A DNA stretch of 64,000 bases from Nitrospirillum viridazoti CBAmc (GTDB lineage: Bacteria; Pseudomonadota; Alphaproteobacteria; Azospirillales; Azospirillaceae): contig NZ_CP022110.1 of assembly GCF_000730165.1 (NCBI RefSeq), positions 2,627,501-2,691,500 of the forward strand. The letters run 5' to 3'. Made by a program: the position numbers and the translations under genes. The notes beneath the pieces were generated by a model, which made no database searches, was not told where the DNA came from, and saw only the letters and a list, made by a program, of their open reading frames with translations. Within the stretch, counting starts at the first letter, position 1, and each line of letters starts with the position of its first letter. Shown piece after piece: positions 56,591-64,000 of the stretch.

Positions 56591-59500
56591 ATGCTGAAGA
56601 TGCCCGCCATGGCCGACACCCCCGACGCGCCCGCCGCCGCCGCAACCGACTCCATCCCTGTTCCGCCGGACGCGCCCACGCCCGTGACCGGCGTCCCGGC
56701 CGTGTCGGGCACGGTGCAGGAGACGCTGTATCTGGTGGACGGCTCGGGCTTCATCTTCCGTGCCTATCACGCCCTGCCGCCGCTGAACCGGCCGGACGGC
56801 ACGCCGGTGAACGCGGTGCTGGGCTTCACCAACATGCTGATGAAGCTGCTGGCCGACGTGAAGGTGCACTCCGTCGCCGTCATCTTCGATAGCAAGCGGG
56901 AGAATTTCCGCAACGCCATCTATCCGGACTACAAGGCCCACCGGCCGCCGCCCCCGGAAGATTTGATCCCGCAGTTCGACCTGATCCGCCAGGCGGTGGA
57001 CGCCTTCAACCTGCCTTGCCTGCATCTCGAAGGGTATGAGGCCGACGACCTGATCGCCACATACGCCCGCCTGGCGCGGGAGGCGGGGCGCGATTGCATC
57101 ATCGTCTCGTCCGACAAGGATCTGATGCAGCTGATCACCGACGGCGTCGGCCTGCTGGACCCGATGAAGAACAAGAGCATCGGCCGGGACGAAGTGCTGG
57201 AGAAGTTCGGCGTGGCGCCGGAACTGGTGGTGGACGTGCAGTCCCTGGCCGGCGACAGCGTGGACAACGTGCCGGGCGTGCCGGGCATCGGCGTCAAGAC
57301 CGCCGCCCAGCTGATCACGGAGTATGGCGGGCTGGACGCCCTGTTGGAGCGCGCGCACGAGATCAAGCAGCCCAAGCGGCGCGAGGCCCTGACCGTGCAT
57401 GCGGAGATGGCCCGCATCTCCCGCCAGCTGGTGAAGCTGGAGGCCCATGTGCCGGTGCCCGAGCCGCTGGAGAACCTGACGGCGCGCAAGCCGGACCATG
57501 ACAAGCTGATCGGCTGGCTGCGCGAGCAGGGCTTCCGCTCCGCCATCCAGAAGGTCGAGAACGACATCCTGAAGGCCAATGGCGGCAATGGTGGGGGCAA
57601 TGGCGGCGCCGGCGCCCCGGCCCTGGCGCTGGAGGTCACGGCCGGCGGCAGCGGGGCGGAGCAGCGCACCGACGCCGTGCGCGCCGCCTATAACAGCCGC
57701 TTCTACAACACCGAGGCCACCCCCATCGGGGAGCCCAAGATCCCCGCCCCCACGGAGATCGCGTACGAGCTGGTGCAGGACGCCGCCGTGCTGAAGCGCT
57801 GGATCGATGAGGCGACCCTGGCCGGCACGGTGGCCATCGATACCGAGACCGACGGCCTGTACCCCGACCGGGCCAAGCTGGTCGGCTTCTCCCTGTCGTA
57901 CACGCCGGGCCGCGCCTGTTACGTGCCCCTGGCCCACGTCAATCCGGACGCCCCCAACCCACAGGCCGGCGGCTTCGATTTCGGCGAGGCCCCGCCCCCG
58001 CCGCCGCAGATCCCGCTGGAGGAGGCCCGCGCCCTGCTGGCGCCGCTGCTGGCCGACCCGTCGGTGCTGAAGGTGGGCCATAACCTGAAGTTCGACATCC
58101 GGGTGCTGGCCCGCCACGGCTTCGCCCCCGGCCCGGCCGCCATCGCGCCCGTGGACGACACCATGCTGCTGTCCTACGCCCTGGGCGCCGGCGCCCACGG
58201 CCATGGCATGGATGAGCTGGCGCAGCGCCACCTGGGCCATACCTGCATCACCTTCGACGAGGTGACGGGCACCGGCAAGAACCGCATCACCTTCGACCGC
58301 GTGCCCCTGGACCGCGCCTGCGCCTATGCGGCGGAGGACGCGGACATCACCCTGCGCCTGCACCAGGTGCTGAAGGCCGACGTGCTGCGCCGCCACCTGG
58401 TGACGGTGTACGAGACGCTGGACCGCCCGCTGACGCCGGTGGTGGCGACCATGGAGGAGGCCGGCATCCTGGTGGACCGCGCCATGCTGGCCGAGCTGTC
58501 GCGCGATTTCGCCGGCCGTCTGGCGGCACTGGAACAGGAAATCCACACCCTGGTGGGCCACCCCTTCAACGTCGCCAGCCCCAAGCAGCTGGGCGAGGTG
58601 CTGTTCGACGAGATGGGCCTGCCCGGCGGCAAGAAGGGCAAGACCGGCGCCTATTCCACCGACAGCAGCGTGCTGGAACCCCTGGCCGAACAGGGGGTGG
58701 AGGTGGCGCAGAAGGTGCTGGACCACCGCCAGCTGGCCAAGCTGAAATCCACCTACACCGACGCCCTGCAGGAGGAGATCAACGCCGGCACGGGCCGCGT
58801 GCACACCTGCTTCGCCCTGGCCGCCACCGCCACCGGGCGCCTCAGCTCCACCGACCCCAACCTGCAGAACATCCCCATCCGCACGGAGGAAGGACGCAAG
58901 ATCCGCCGCGCCTTCGTGGCGCCGGAGGGCCATGTCCTGCTGTCCGTGGACTACAGCCAGATCGAGCTGCGGCTGGTGGCGGAGATCGCCGGCGTGCCGG
59001 CCCTGAAGCAGGCCTTCACCGAGGGCATCGACATTCACGCCATGACGGCGTCCCAGGTGTTCGGCGTGCCGCTGGACCAGATGACCAGTGAGATTCGCCG
59101 CAAGGCCAAGGCCATCAACTTCGGCATCATCTACGGCATCTCCGGCTTCGGCCTGGGCCGCCAGCTGGGCATCGGCGCGGGTGAGGCCGGGGCCTTCATC
59201 AAGCAGTACTTCGAACGCTTCCCGGAGCTGGCGGGCTATTTCGAGAAGACCAAGGCCGAGGCCAAGGAAAAGGGCTACGTCACCACCCTGTTCGGCCGTC
59301 AGTGCTGGATCCAGGGCATCAAGGAAAGCAACGCCGCCCGCCGCGCCTTCGCCGAGCGTCAGGCCATCAACGCCCCCATCCAGGGCACCGCCGCCGACAT
59401 CATCCGCCGCGCCATGGCCCGCGTTCCCGCCGCCATGGCCAACGCCGGGCTGACCGGCCGCATGCTGCTGCAGGTGCATGACGAACTGTTGTTCGAGGTG

Positions 59501-59623
59501 CCGGTGGCAGAGGTGGACGCCACCATCCCCGTGGTGCGCCAGGTGATGGAGGGCGCCGCCAGCCTGTCCGTGCCCCTGGTGGCCGAGGCCGGCACGGGGC
59601 GGAGCTGGGGCGAGGCGCATTGA
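56591..59623 (+). CDS. polA: DNA polymerase I
   Basis: A 1010-residue DNA polymerase I for Okazaki fragment processing and repair. A Pro/Ala-rich extension of about 40 residues precedes the 5'-3' nuclease domain (TLYLVDGSGFIFRAYHALPP; EADDLIATYA; SSDKDLMQLI). The 3'-5' proofreading domain keeps its acidic residues (AIDTETDGL, NLKFDIRV, AAEDADITL), so it is likely active. The polymerase domain has motif A VDYSQIELR, motif B RRKAKAINFGIIYG and motif C LLQVHDELLFEV. A Gly/Asn-rich linker (NGGNGGGNGG) separates nuclease and proofreading parts. ATGs at 56591, 56600 and 56609 are possible; the conserved region begins about 45 residues later. Confidence 0.96.
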   Translation: MLKMPAMADTPDAPAAAATDSIPVPPDAPTPVTGVPAVSGTVQETLYLVDGSGFIFRAYHALPPLNRPDGTPVNAVLGFTNMLMKLLADVKVHSVAVIFDSKRENFRNAIYPDYKAHRPPPPEDLIPQFDLIRQAVDAFNLPCLHLEGYEADDLIATYARLAREAGRDCIIVSSDKDLMQLITDGVGLLDPMKNKSIGRDEVLEKFGVAPELVVDVQSLAGDSVDNVPGVPGIGVKTAAQLITEYGGLDALLERAHEIKQPKRREALTVHAEMARISRQLVKLEAHVPVPEPLENLTARKPDHDKLIGWLREQGFRSAIQKVENDILKANGGNGGGNGGAGAPALALEVTAGGSGAEQRTDAVRAAYNSRFYNTEATPIGEPKIPAPTEIAYELVQDAAVLKRWIDEATLAGTVAIDTETDGLYPDRAKLVGFSLSYTPGRACYVPLAHVNPDAPNPQAGGFDFGEAPPPPPQIPLEEARALLAPLLADPSVLKVGHNLKFDIRVLARHGFAPGPAAIAPVDDTMLLSYALGAGAHGHGMDELAQRHLGHTCITFDEVTGTGKNRITFDRVPLDRACAYAAEDADITLRLHQVLKADVLRRHLVTVYETLDRPLTPVVATMEEAGILVDRAMLAELSRDFAGRLAALEQEIHTLVGHPFNVASPKQLGEVLFDEMGLPGGKKGKTGAYSTDSSVLEPLAEQGVEVAQKVLDHRQLAKLKSTYTDALQEEINAGTGRVHTCFALAATATGRLSSTDPNLQNIPIRTEEGRKIRRAFVAPEGHVLLSVDYSQIELRLVAEIAGVPALKQAFTEGIDIHAMTASQVFGVPLDQMTSEIRRKAKAINFGIIYGISGFGLGRQLGIGAGEAGAFIKQYFERFPELAGYFEKTKAEAKEKGYVTTLFGRQCWIQGIKESNAARRAFAERQAINAPIQGTAADIIRRAMARVPAAMANAGLTGRMLLQVHDELLFEVPVAEVDATIPVVRQVMEGAASLSVPLVAEAGTGRSWGEAH

Positions 59624-59675
59624 TTCGTGTGACTCAGGCGCCGGCGCCAGCCTTCGCTGTCTCGACTTTCCTCGC

Positions 59676-60260
59676 CTAGCCCCACGCCACCAGCAAATCC
59701 CGCACTACGGCGGCGGGGTCGCTTGCGCGCATGACGGTGCCCATGACGGCCAAGCCAGCGGCACCGGCGGCGCGGGCCTGCGCCGCGTTGGCGGGGGTGA
59801 TGCCGCCCAGGGCCAAAGCGCCGGGCAGGCGGGACAGGGCCTGGGGGCCCAGTGCAGGGCCGTAGCCGGGCTTGGACGCCGTCTCGAAAATGGGGCTGAG
59901 GGTGGCGTAGTCGGCGCCGCCCCGTCCCTCGTCCGGATGGTGGCGGGACAGGCCCACCAGGGCCTGGGGGCCCAGGCGGGCGCGGGCCGCCGCCACATCG
60001 CCGCCCGCCCCCAGATGCACGCCGTCGCACAGCACCGCCGCCGCCAGGTCGGCATGCACCGTCAGCAGGGCGCCATGATGGCGGGCCATGGGGCGTAGTT
60101 CACGCACCAGATCCAGCCGGTCGCAGGGGGCCAGATCCTTCTCCCGCACGCTGACCCAGCGGCAGCCGGCGGCGAACACCCGGTCCAGCAACCGGGGCAG
60201 CGGCATGGATGCCTGCCGCCGGTCGGTGATGACCAGCAGGGGAGGATTGGGCAATCCCAC
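59676..60260 (-). CDS. thiE: Thiamine-phosphate synthase
   Basis: A 194-residue TIM-barrel enzyme that joins HMP pyrophosphate and thiazole phosphate to give thiamine monophosphate. Seen are LLVITDRR, WVSVREKDL (Mg/phosphate site), LLTVHADLAAAVLCDGVHLG and ALGGITPANAA...GLAVMGTVM (thiazole phosphate site). Slightly shorter than the usual 210. Start is GTG at 60260, two bases after the thiG stop, so translation is probably coupled. It is the last gene of the thiO-thiS-thiG-thiE operon controlled by the TPP riboswitch about 2.4 kb upstream. Confidence 0.94.
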   Translation of the reverse strand: MGLPNPPLLVITDRRQASMPLPRLLDRVFAAGCRWVSVREKDLAPCDRLDLVRELRPMARHHGALLTVHADLAAAVLCDGVHLGAGGDVAAARARLGPQALVGLSRHHPDEGRGGADYATLSPIFETASKPGYGPALGPQALSRLPGALALGGITPANAAQARAAGAAGLAVMGTVMRASDPAAVVRDLLVAWG

Positions 60261-60262
60261 CC

Positions 60263-61232
<970 letters not shown>

Positions 61233-61247
61233 GTGCGTTTCCTTGTC

Positions 61248-61371
61248 CCTCAATCGCCGGGCGCCCCGTCCGGGGCTTGGCTTCCTCGCTTTCCAGTCCG
61301 CTGCGCTTCCCGTAAAGCTCCGGCGGACGTGGTCACGTCCTATAGCGGCTGAATCAAAGTCTCATGCCGTT
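61248..61371 (+). repeat. Structured intergenic repeat, copy B (four hairpins)
   Basis: Same family as 26009-26136 and 40059-40181. Hairpin I: GCCCC-GTCC-GGGGC (61263-61276). Hairpin II: GCTTT (61288-61292) with AAAGC (61314-61318). Hairpin III: GGACGT-GGTC-ACGTCC (61325-61340). Hairpin IV: AGCGGC-TGA (61344-61352) with TCA-T-GCCGTT (61362-61371, one bulge). It lies inside the thi operon in the opposite orientation; its hairpin IV includes the last codons and stop of thiO. Confidence 0.85.
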
Positions 61372-62559
61372 GGCACTCCGCCCCTGGAACCGCCCGATGC
61401 CGAAGGGCGCCAGCAGGGGGTCCACCCGGCCTGTCAGGATGTGATCGGCGACCAGGTCGGCCGTGCCGGGGGTCAGCAGGATGCCGTTGCGGTGGTGGCC
61501 GGTGGCCATGACCAAGCCGGCGACATCGGGCACCGGCCCCAGGATGGGGGCGTCGTCGCGGCTGCCCGGGCGGTGGCCCACCCACATCTCCTCGATCGGC
61601 AGTTCCTCCACCCCGGGCAGGGCCCGCCACGCGGCCTCCAGCAGGGCCAGCACGCCGCCGGCCGTCAGATGGTCGTCCCAGCCCTTGTCCTCGGTGGTGG
61701 CGCCCACGATCAGGCGACCGTCCAGGCGGGGCACCAGATAGCATTTGGGCGGCCACACCACATGGCGCAACAGCGGCTGGGCCGGGTCCATGCGCAGGGC
61801 CAGCATCTGGCCCTTCACCGGCCGCACCGGCGGCACCGCGCCCTCGGGCAGACCCGCCAGCTGGCGCGACCAGGCGCCGGCGGCCAGCACCACCACATCG
61901 GCGGGCTTTAGCGCGCCGTCCACCACCACGCCGTCGGCGCGGCCCGCTGTCAGCGACAGGGCCTCCACGGCGGCGCCCTCGTGCAGGCGGGCGCCGGCCT
62001 TCAAGGCGGCGGCCTTCAGCGCCAGCGCCAGCTTGCGGTTGTCCACCTGGCCGTCATCGGCGCCCAGCACACCGGCGGCGACGCGGGGGTTCAGCCACGG
62101 CTCCCGCTCCTTCACCTGGGCGCCGTTCAGCCAGGCGACGTTGAGGCCCAGGCCGCGCTGGAACTCGAAGCCGCTGCGCAGCACCTCCACATCGTCGCGG
62201 GTCAGGGCCACCTGCACCGTCCCGTCCGTGCGCAGATCGACGGGCAGGCCGCTGTAAGCCTCCAGCTCGGCGGCGAAGGCGGGCCAGCGCCGCTGGCTGT
62301 CCAGGGTCAGGGGCAGCAGCGCCTGCTCCCCCGGTTCCGCCTCCACGGCGGCCGCCAGCATGCCGGCGGCGGCATGGGTGGCGCCCCGGCCGGCGGTTCC
62401 CCGGTCATAGATGTCGACCGTGCAGCCGGCGGCGGCCAGGCGCCAGGCGATGGACAGGCCGATGCAGCCGGCGCCGATGACGATCACCCGGGGGGCGACG
62501 GACGGCTTGGCGGCAGATGGATGGGTAGAAGGATGGCCCGAAGGCGGATGATAGGTCAC
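61354..62559 (-). CDS. thiO: Glycine oxidase ThiO
   Basis: A 401-residue FAD-dependent oxidase that turns glycine into dehydroglycine (iminoglycine) for thiazole synthesis. The dinucleotide-binding motif is VIVIGAGCIGLSIAWRLAAAG (about 24-44). GLPVDLRTDGTVQVAL, VRPVKGQMLAL and GLVMATGHHRNGILLTPGTAD are conserved DAO/ThiO segments. The start is set at GTG 62559, 11 bases after the AGGGAGA ribosome binding site at the 3' end of the TPP riboswitch; the ATG at 62586 lies inside the aptamer and is not used. First gene of the thi operon. Confidence 0.93.
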   Translation of the reverse strand: MTYHPPSGHPSTHPSAAKPSVAPRVIVIGAGCIGLSIAWRLAAAGCTVDIYDRGTAGRGATHAAAGMLAAAVEAEPGEQALLPLTLDSQRRWPAFAAELEAYSGLPVDLRTDGTVQVALTRDDVEVLRSGFEFQRGLGLNVAWLNGAQVKEREPWLNPRVAAGVLGADDGQVDNRKLALALKAAALKAGARLHEGAAVEALSLTAGRADGVVVDGALKPADVVVLAAGAWSRQLAGLPEGAVPPVRPVKGQMLALRMDPAQPLLRHVVWPPKCYLVPRLDGRLIVGATTEDKGWDDHLTAGGVLALLEAAWRALPGVEELPIEEMWVGHRPGSRDDAPILGPVPDVAGLVMATGHHRNGILLTPGTADLVADHILTGRVDPLLAPFGIGRFQGRSANGMRL

Positions 62560-62570
62560 GGTCTCGCGAT

Positions 62571-62656
62571 CTCCCTTCGCCGGCATGATCCGGAGCAGGT
62601 TCCATGGGTCTGATCTCAGCCGCGGGCCTGATGGTCAGGCGGGCGGCACCCCAGTC
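62571..62656 (-). promoter_or_regulatory. TPP riboswitch (THI element) of the thi operon
   Basis: Read on the minus strand the conserved blocks are in order: GGGGTGCC, GGCTGAGATC, GACCC, GAACCTG, TCCGGAT, ATGCCGGCGAAGGGAGA. These are the P1-P5 core elements of the TPP aptamer. The variable P3 arm is GCCCGCCTGACCATCAGG-like. The thiO ribosome binding site (AGGGAG) overlaps the 3' end of the aptamer, so TPP binding should block translation initiation. Confidence 0.93.
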
Positions 62657-62851
62657 GATGGCAGGAACGATGGCGGACGGGGCGTCCGAATTCAAGGGTC
62701 TTGGCGTCATGCCTGGGTGACGGGGCCGCGTTCGACATCACCCGTTCGCGCGCGCCGATGTGCCGTCCGCCCTAACCCATCAGGGATTTGACAAGTAGGC
62801 CGATTGTCTGGACTCTGCGAACCTTAGGGGTCCAGCTACCAAGGTCTGCTC

Positions 62852-63712
62852 ATGTTTGCCGCCATCGGCCTGCTCGGCGTGTTCATCTGCGTGTTCGGGT
62901 CGTTCATGATCTTCGGCGGCAAGATCGGCATCATCCTTGAGGCCCTGCCCGGCGAGTTCATGACCATCGGCGGCGCCGCCATCTGCGGCTTCATGGTGGC
63001 GAACAGCACCCACACCATCAAGCAGGCGCTGGGTGCGGTGAAGCGCATCTTCCCCGGCGCGAAGTTCCACAAAAAGGAATATATGGAGCTGCTGTCGCTG
63101 CTCTATCAAATCCTGAAGACGATGAAGACCAAGGGCGTGCTGGCCATCGAGCAGCACATCGAAAAGCCCCTGGAAAGCAACATCTTCAACGCCTACCCCT
63201 CGATCATGAAGGACCCGTTCACGGTCAAGTTCATCGCGGACTACCTGCGCATGTTCTCCATCGGCGTGGACAACCCGCATGAGCTGGAGGCGCTGATGGA
63301 GCAGGAGATCGACAAGGCCAAGCACGAGGACCTGCACTCCAGCCACGCCTTCCAGACCATGGCCGACGCCATGCCCGCCCTGGGCATCGTGGCCGCCGTG
63401 CTGGGCGTCATCAAGACCATGGCGTCCATCACCGAGCCACCCGAGGTGCTGGGCAAGCTGATCGGCGGCGCCCTGGTCGGCACCTTCATGGGTATCTTCC
63501 TGTCCTACTGCATCATCGCCCCCATCGCCTCGCGGCTGAAGGGCGTGGCGGAGGAGGAGAACCAGTTCTACCACGTCATCCGGGCGGCCATCACATCCCA
63601 CCTCGCGGGCTACGCGCCTCAGGTGTCCATCGAGGCGGCGCGAAAAAAGGTGCCGACGGAATACATGCCCGACTTCAACGAGTTGGAAGAGGCGCTGTCG
63701 GCTATTAGTTAG
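62852..63712 (+). CDS. motA: Flagellar motor stator protein MotA
   Basis: A 286-residue stator subunit that with MotB forms the proton channel driving flagellar rotation. Four membrane helices are visible (about 1-22, 32-52, 170-190, 200-222). MFAAIGLLGVFICVFGSFMIFGGKIGIILEALPGEFMTIGGAAICGF is the alphaproteobacterial MotA N-terminus; AMPALGIVAAVLGVIKTM and GGALVGTFMGIFLSYCIIAPIASRL are the two conserved helices, and the cytoplasmic loop carries charged residues for FliG contact (about 80-150). AAGGTC lies upstream of the ATG. A hairpin follows the stop and no motB is visible within the 288 bases left in the window. Confidence 0.96.
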   Translation: MFAAIGLLGVFICVFGSFMIFGGKIGIILEALPGEFMTIGGAAICGFMVANSTHTIKQALGAVKRIFPGAKFHKKEYMELLSLLYQILKTMKTKGVLAIEQHIEKPLESNIFNAYPSIMKDPFTVKFIADYLRMFSIGVDNPHELEALMEQEIDKAKHEDLHSSHAFQTMADAMPALGIVAAVLGVIKTMASITEPPEVLGKLIGGALVGTFMGIFLSYCIIAPIASRLKGVAEEENQFYHVIRAAITSHLAGYAPQVSIEAARKKVPTEYMPDFNELEEALSAIS

Positions 63713-63746
63713 CGCGCCTCGGTTGGTTCGCCCTCAGGCGCAGGGC

Positions 63747-63762
63747 GGCCCCGGTCGGGGCC
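63747..63762 (+). terminator. Hairpin after motA
   Basis: GGCCCC (63747-63752), loop GGTC, GGGGCC (63757-63762), 34 bases after the motA stop. No T run. The remaining sequence to 64000 shows no supported gene; small frames there are shadows. Confidence 0.45.
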
Positions 63763-64000
63763 TATGGGGCGGGCGCGCATTCCCTCAAAACCAATCCCAA
63801 AGTTTAGGACAGGGCGGCCGCACGCGTGCCAGACGCCGGCGGACGGGCCGCAACCCAGCCATGCCGCACCGCAACGCCGATTCGATCTTAATGCGATTGA
63901 CCTGGGGCGCTGGAGAGGCCAACTACGGTGCCATGCGAATAGAGCGTCATCCCATCGGCCCGGCATGCATCACGACAGCCGCCCACGCCTGACGCTTTGC

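Noticed and set aside
59633-59680. Resemblance to the 5' part of the structured repeat between polA and thiE
   Set aside because: Only scattered matches (a CTCAGGCGCCGG-like start and CTTTCCTCG); hairpins II-IV are missing, so it is not counted as a copy.
62586-62588. ATG at 62586 as start of thiO
   Set aside because: It is part of the conserved ATGCCGGCG core of the TPP aptamer; the downstream GTG at 62559 follows a proper ribosome binding site.

Overview
The window is GC-rich, densely coded chromosomal DNA from an alphaproteobacterium. It is most likely a member of the Rhodospirillales close to Azospirillum, Nitrospirillum or Niveispirillum. That placement rests on protein flavour and gene order (secA, ppiC, argJ, mutT, comF, grxC and nitrilase near one another; a YcbB-type L,D-transpeptidase next to a DUF882 protein; an SUV3-type helicase next to an HslR-type S4 protein) and is an inference. 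There is no phage, insertion sequence, CRISPR array or rRNA. One tRNA-Arg(CCG) and one TPP riboswitch are present.

Layout. 0-13 kb: the end of an M23 peptidase gene, clpB, a MOSC protein, a zeta-class GST divergent from a LysR regulator, a YjbR protein coupled to an M48 protease, hslR with an SUV3 helicase, a secreted unknown protein and pcm. 13-19 kb: htpG, an L,D-transpeptidase, a Tat-exported DUF882 protein and a small secreted protein. 19-26 kb: dctA, a conserved hypothetical gene and two divergent sensor kinases without an adjacent response regulator. 26-34 kb: an ArsC-like protein, a 1155-residue GlmS-like protein followed by a short-chain dehydrogenase that lacks the catalytic lysine, phhA, an Lrp regulator, hppD and a mazEF-type toxin-antitoxin pair. 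34-47 kb: nitrilase, grxC, comF, an NDUFAF5-like methyltransferase, an amidohydrolase, mutT, argJ, ppiC, secA, two small genes and greB. 47-57 kb: a chemoreceptor, a 0.76-kb gene-free stretch, an M1 aminopeptidase, ybjQ, a two-helix membrane protein, tRNA-Arg and a TPR protein. 57-64 kb: polA, the thiamine operon thiO-thiS-thiG-thiE under a TPP riboswitch, and motA.

How genes work together. PhhA and HppD carry out steps of phenylalanine/tyrosine breakdown, and the Lrp gene lies between them with a dyad in the lrp/hppD intergenic space. clpB and htpG carry promoter-like elements of the same layout (CTTGCG-N18-CATATCG) that fit an RpoH heat-shock promoter. ThiO, ThiS, ThiG and ThiE act in thiazole synthesis and its coupling to the pyrimidine. 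The L,D-transpeptidase and DUF882 protein probably act together on peptidoglycan.

Most notable signals. (1) Three copies of a roughly 125-bp intergenic repeat (26009-26136, 61248-61371, and 40059-40181 on the minus strand) fold into four consecutive hairpins whose arms differ between copies by compensatory changes while loops and linkers stay nearly constant. I do not recognise this family. (2) The oversized GlmS-like protein with its lysine-less SDR neighbour is a candidate uncharacterised enzyme pair. (3) The clpB and htpG promoter elements match each other. (4) The GST/LysR intergenic region holds two mirrored operators spaced five helical turns apart.
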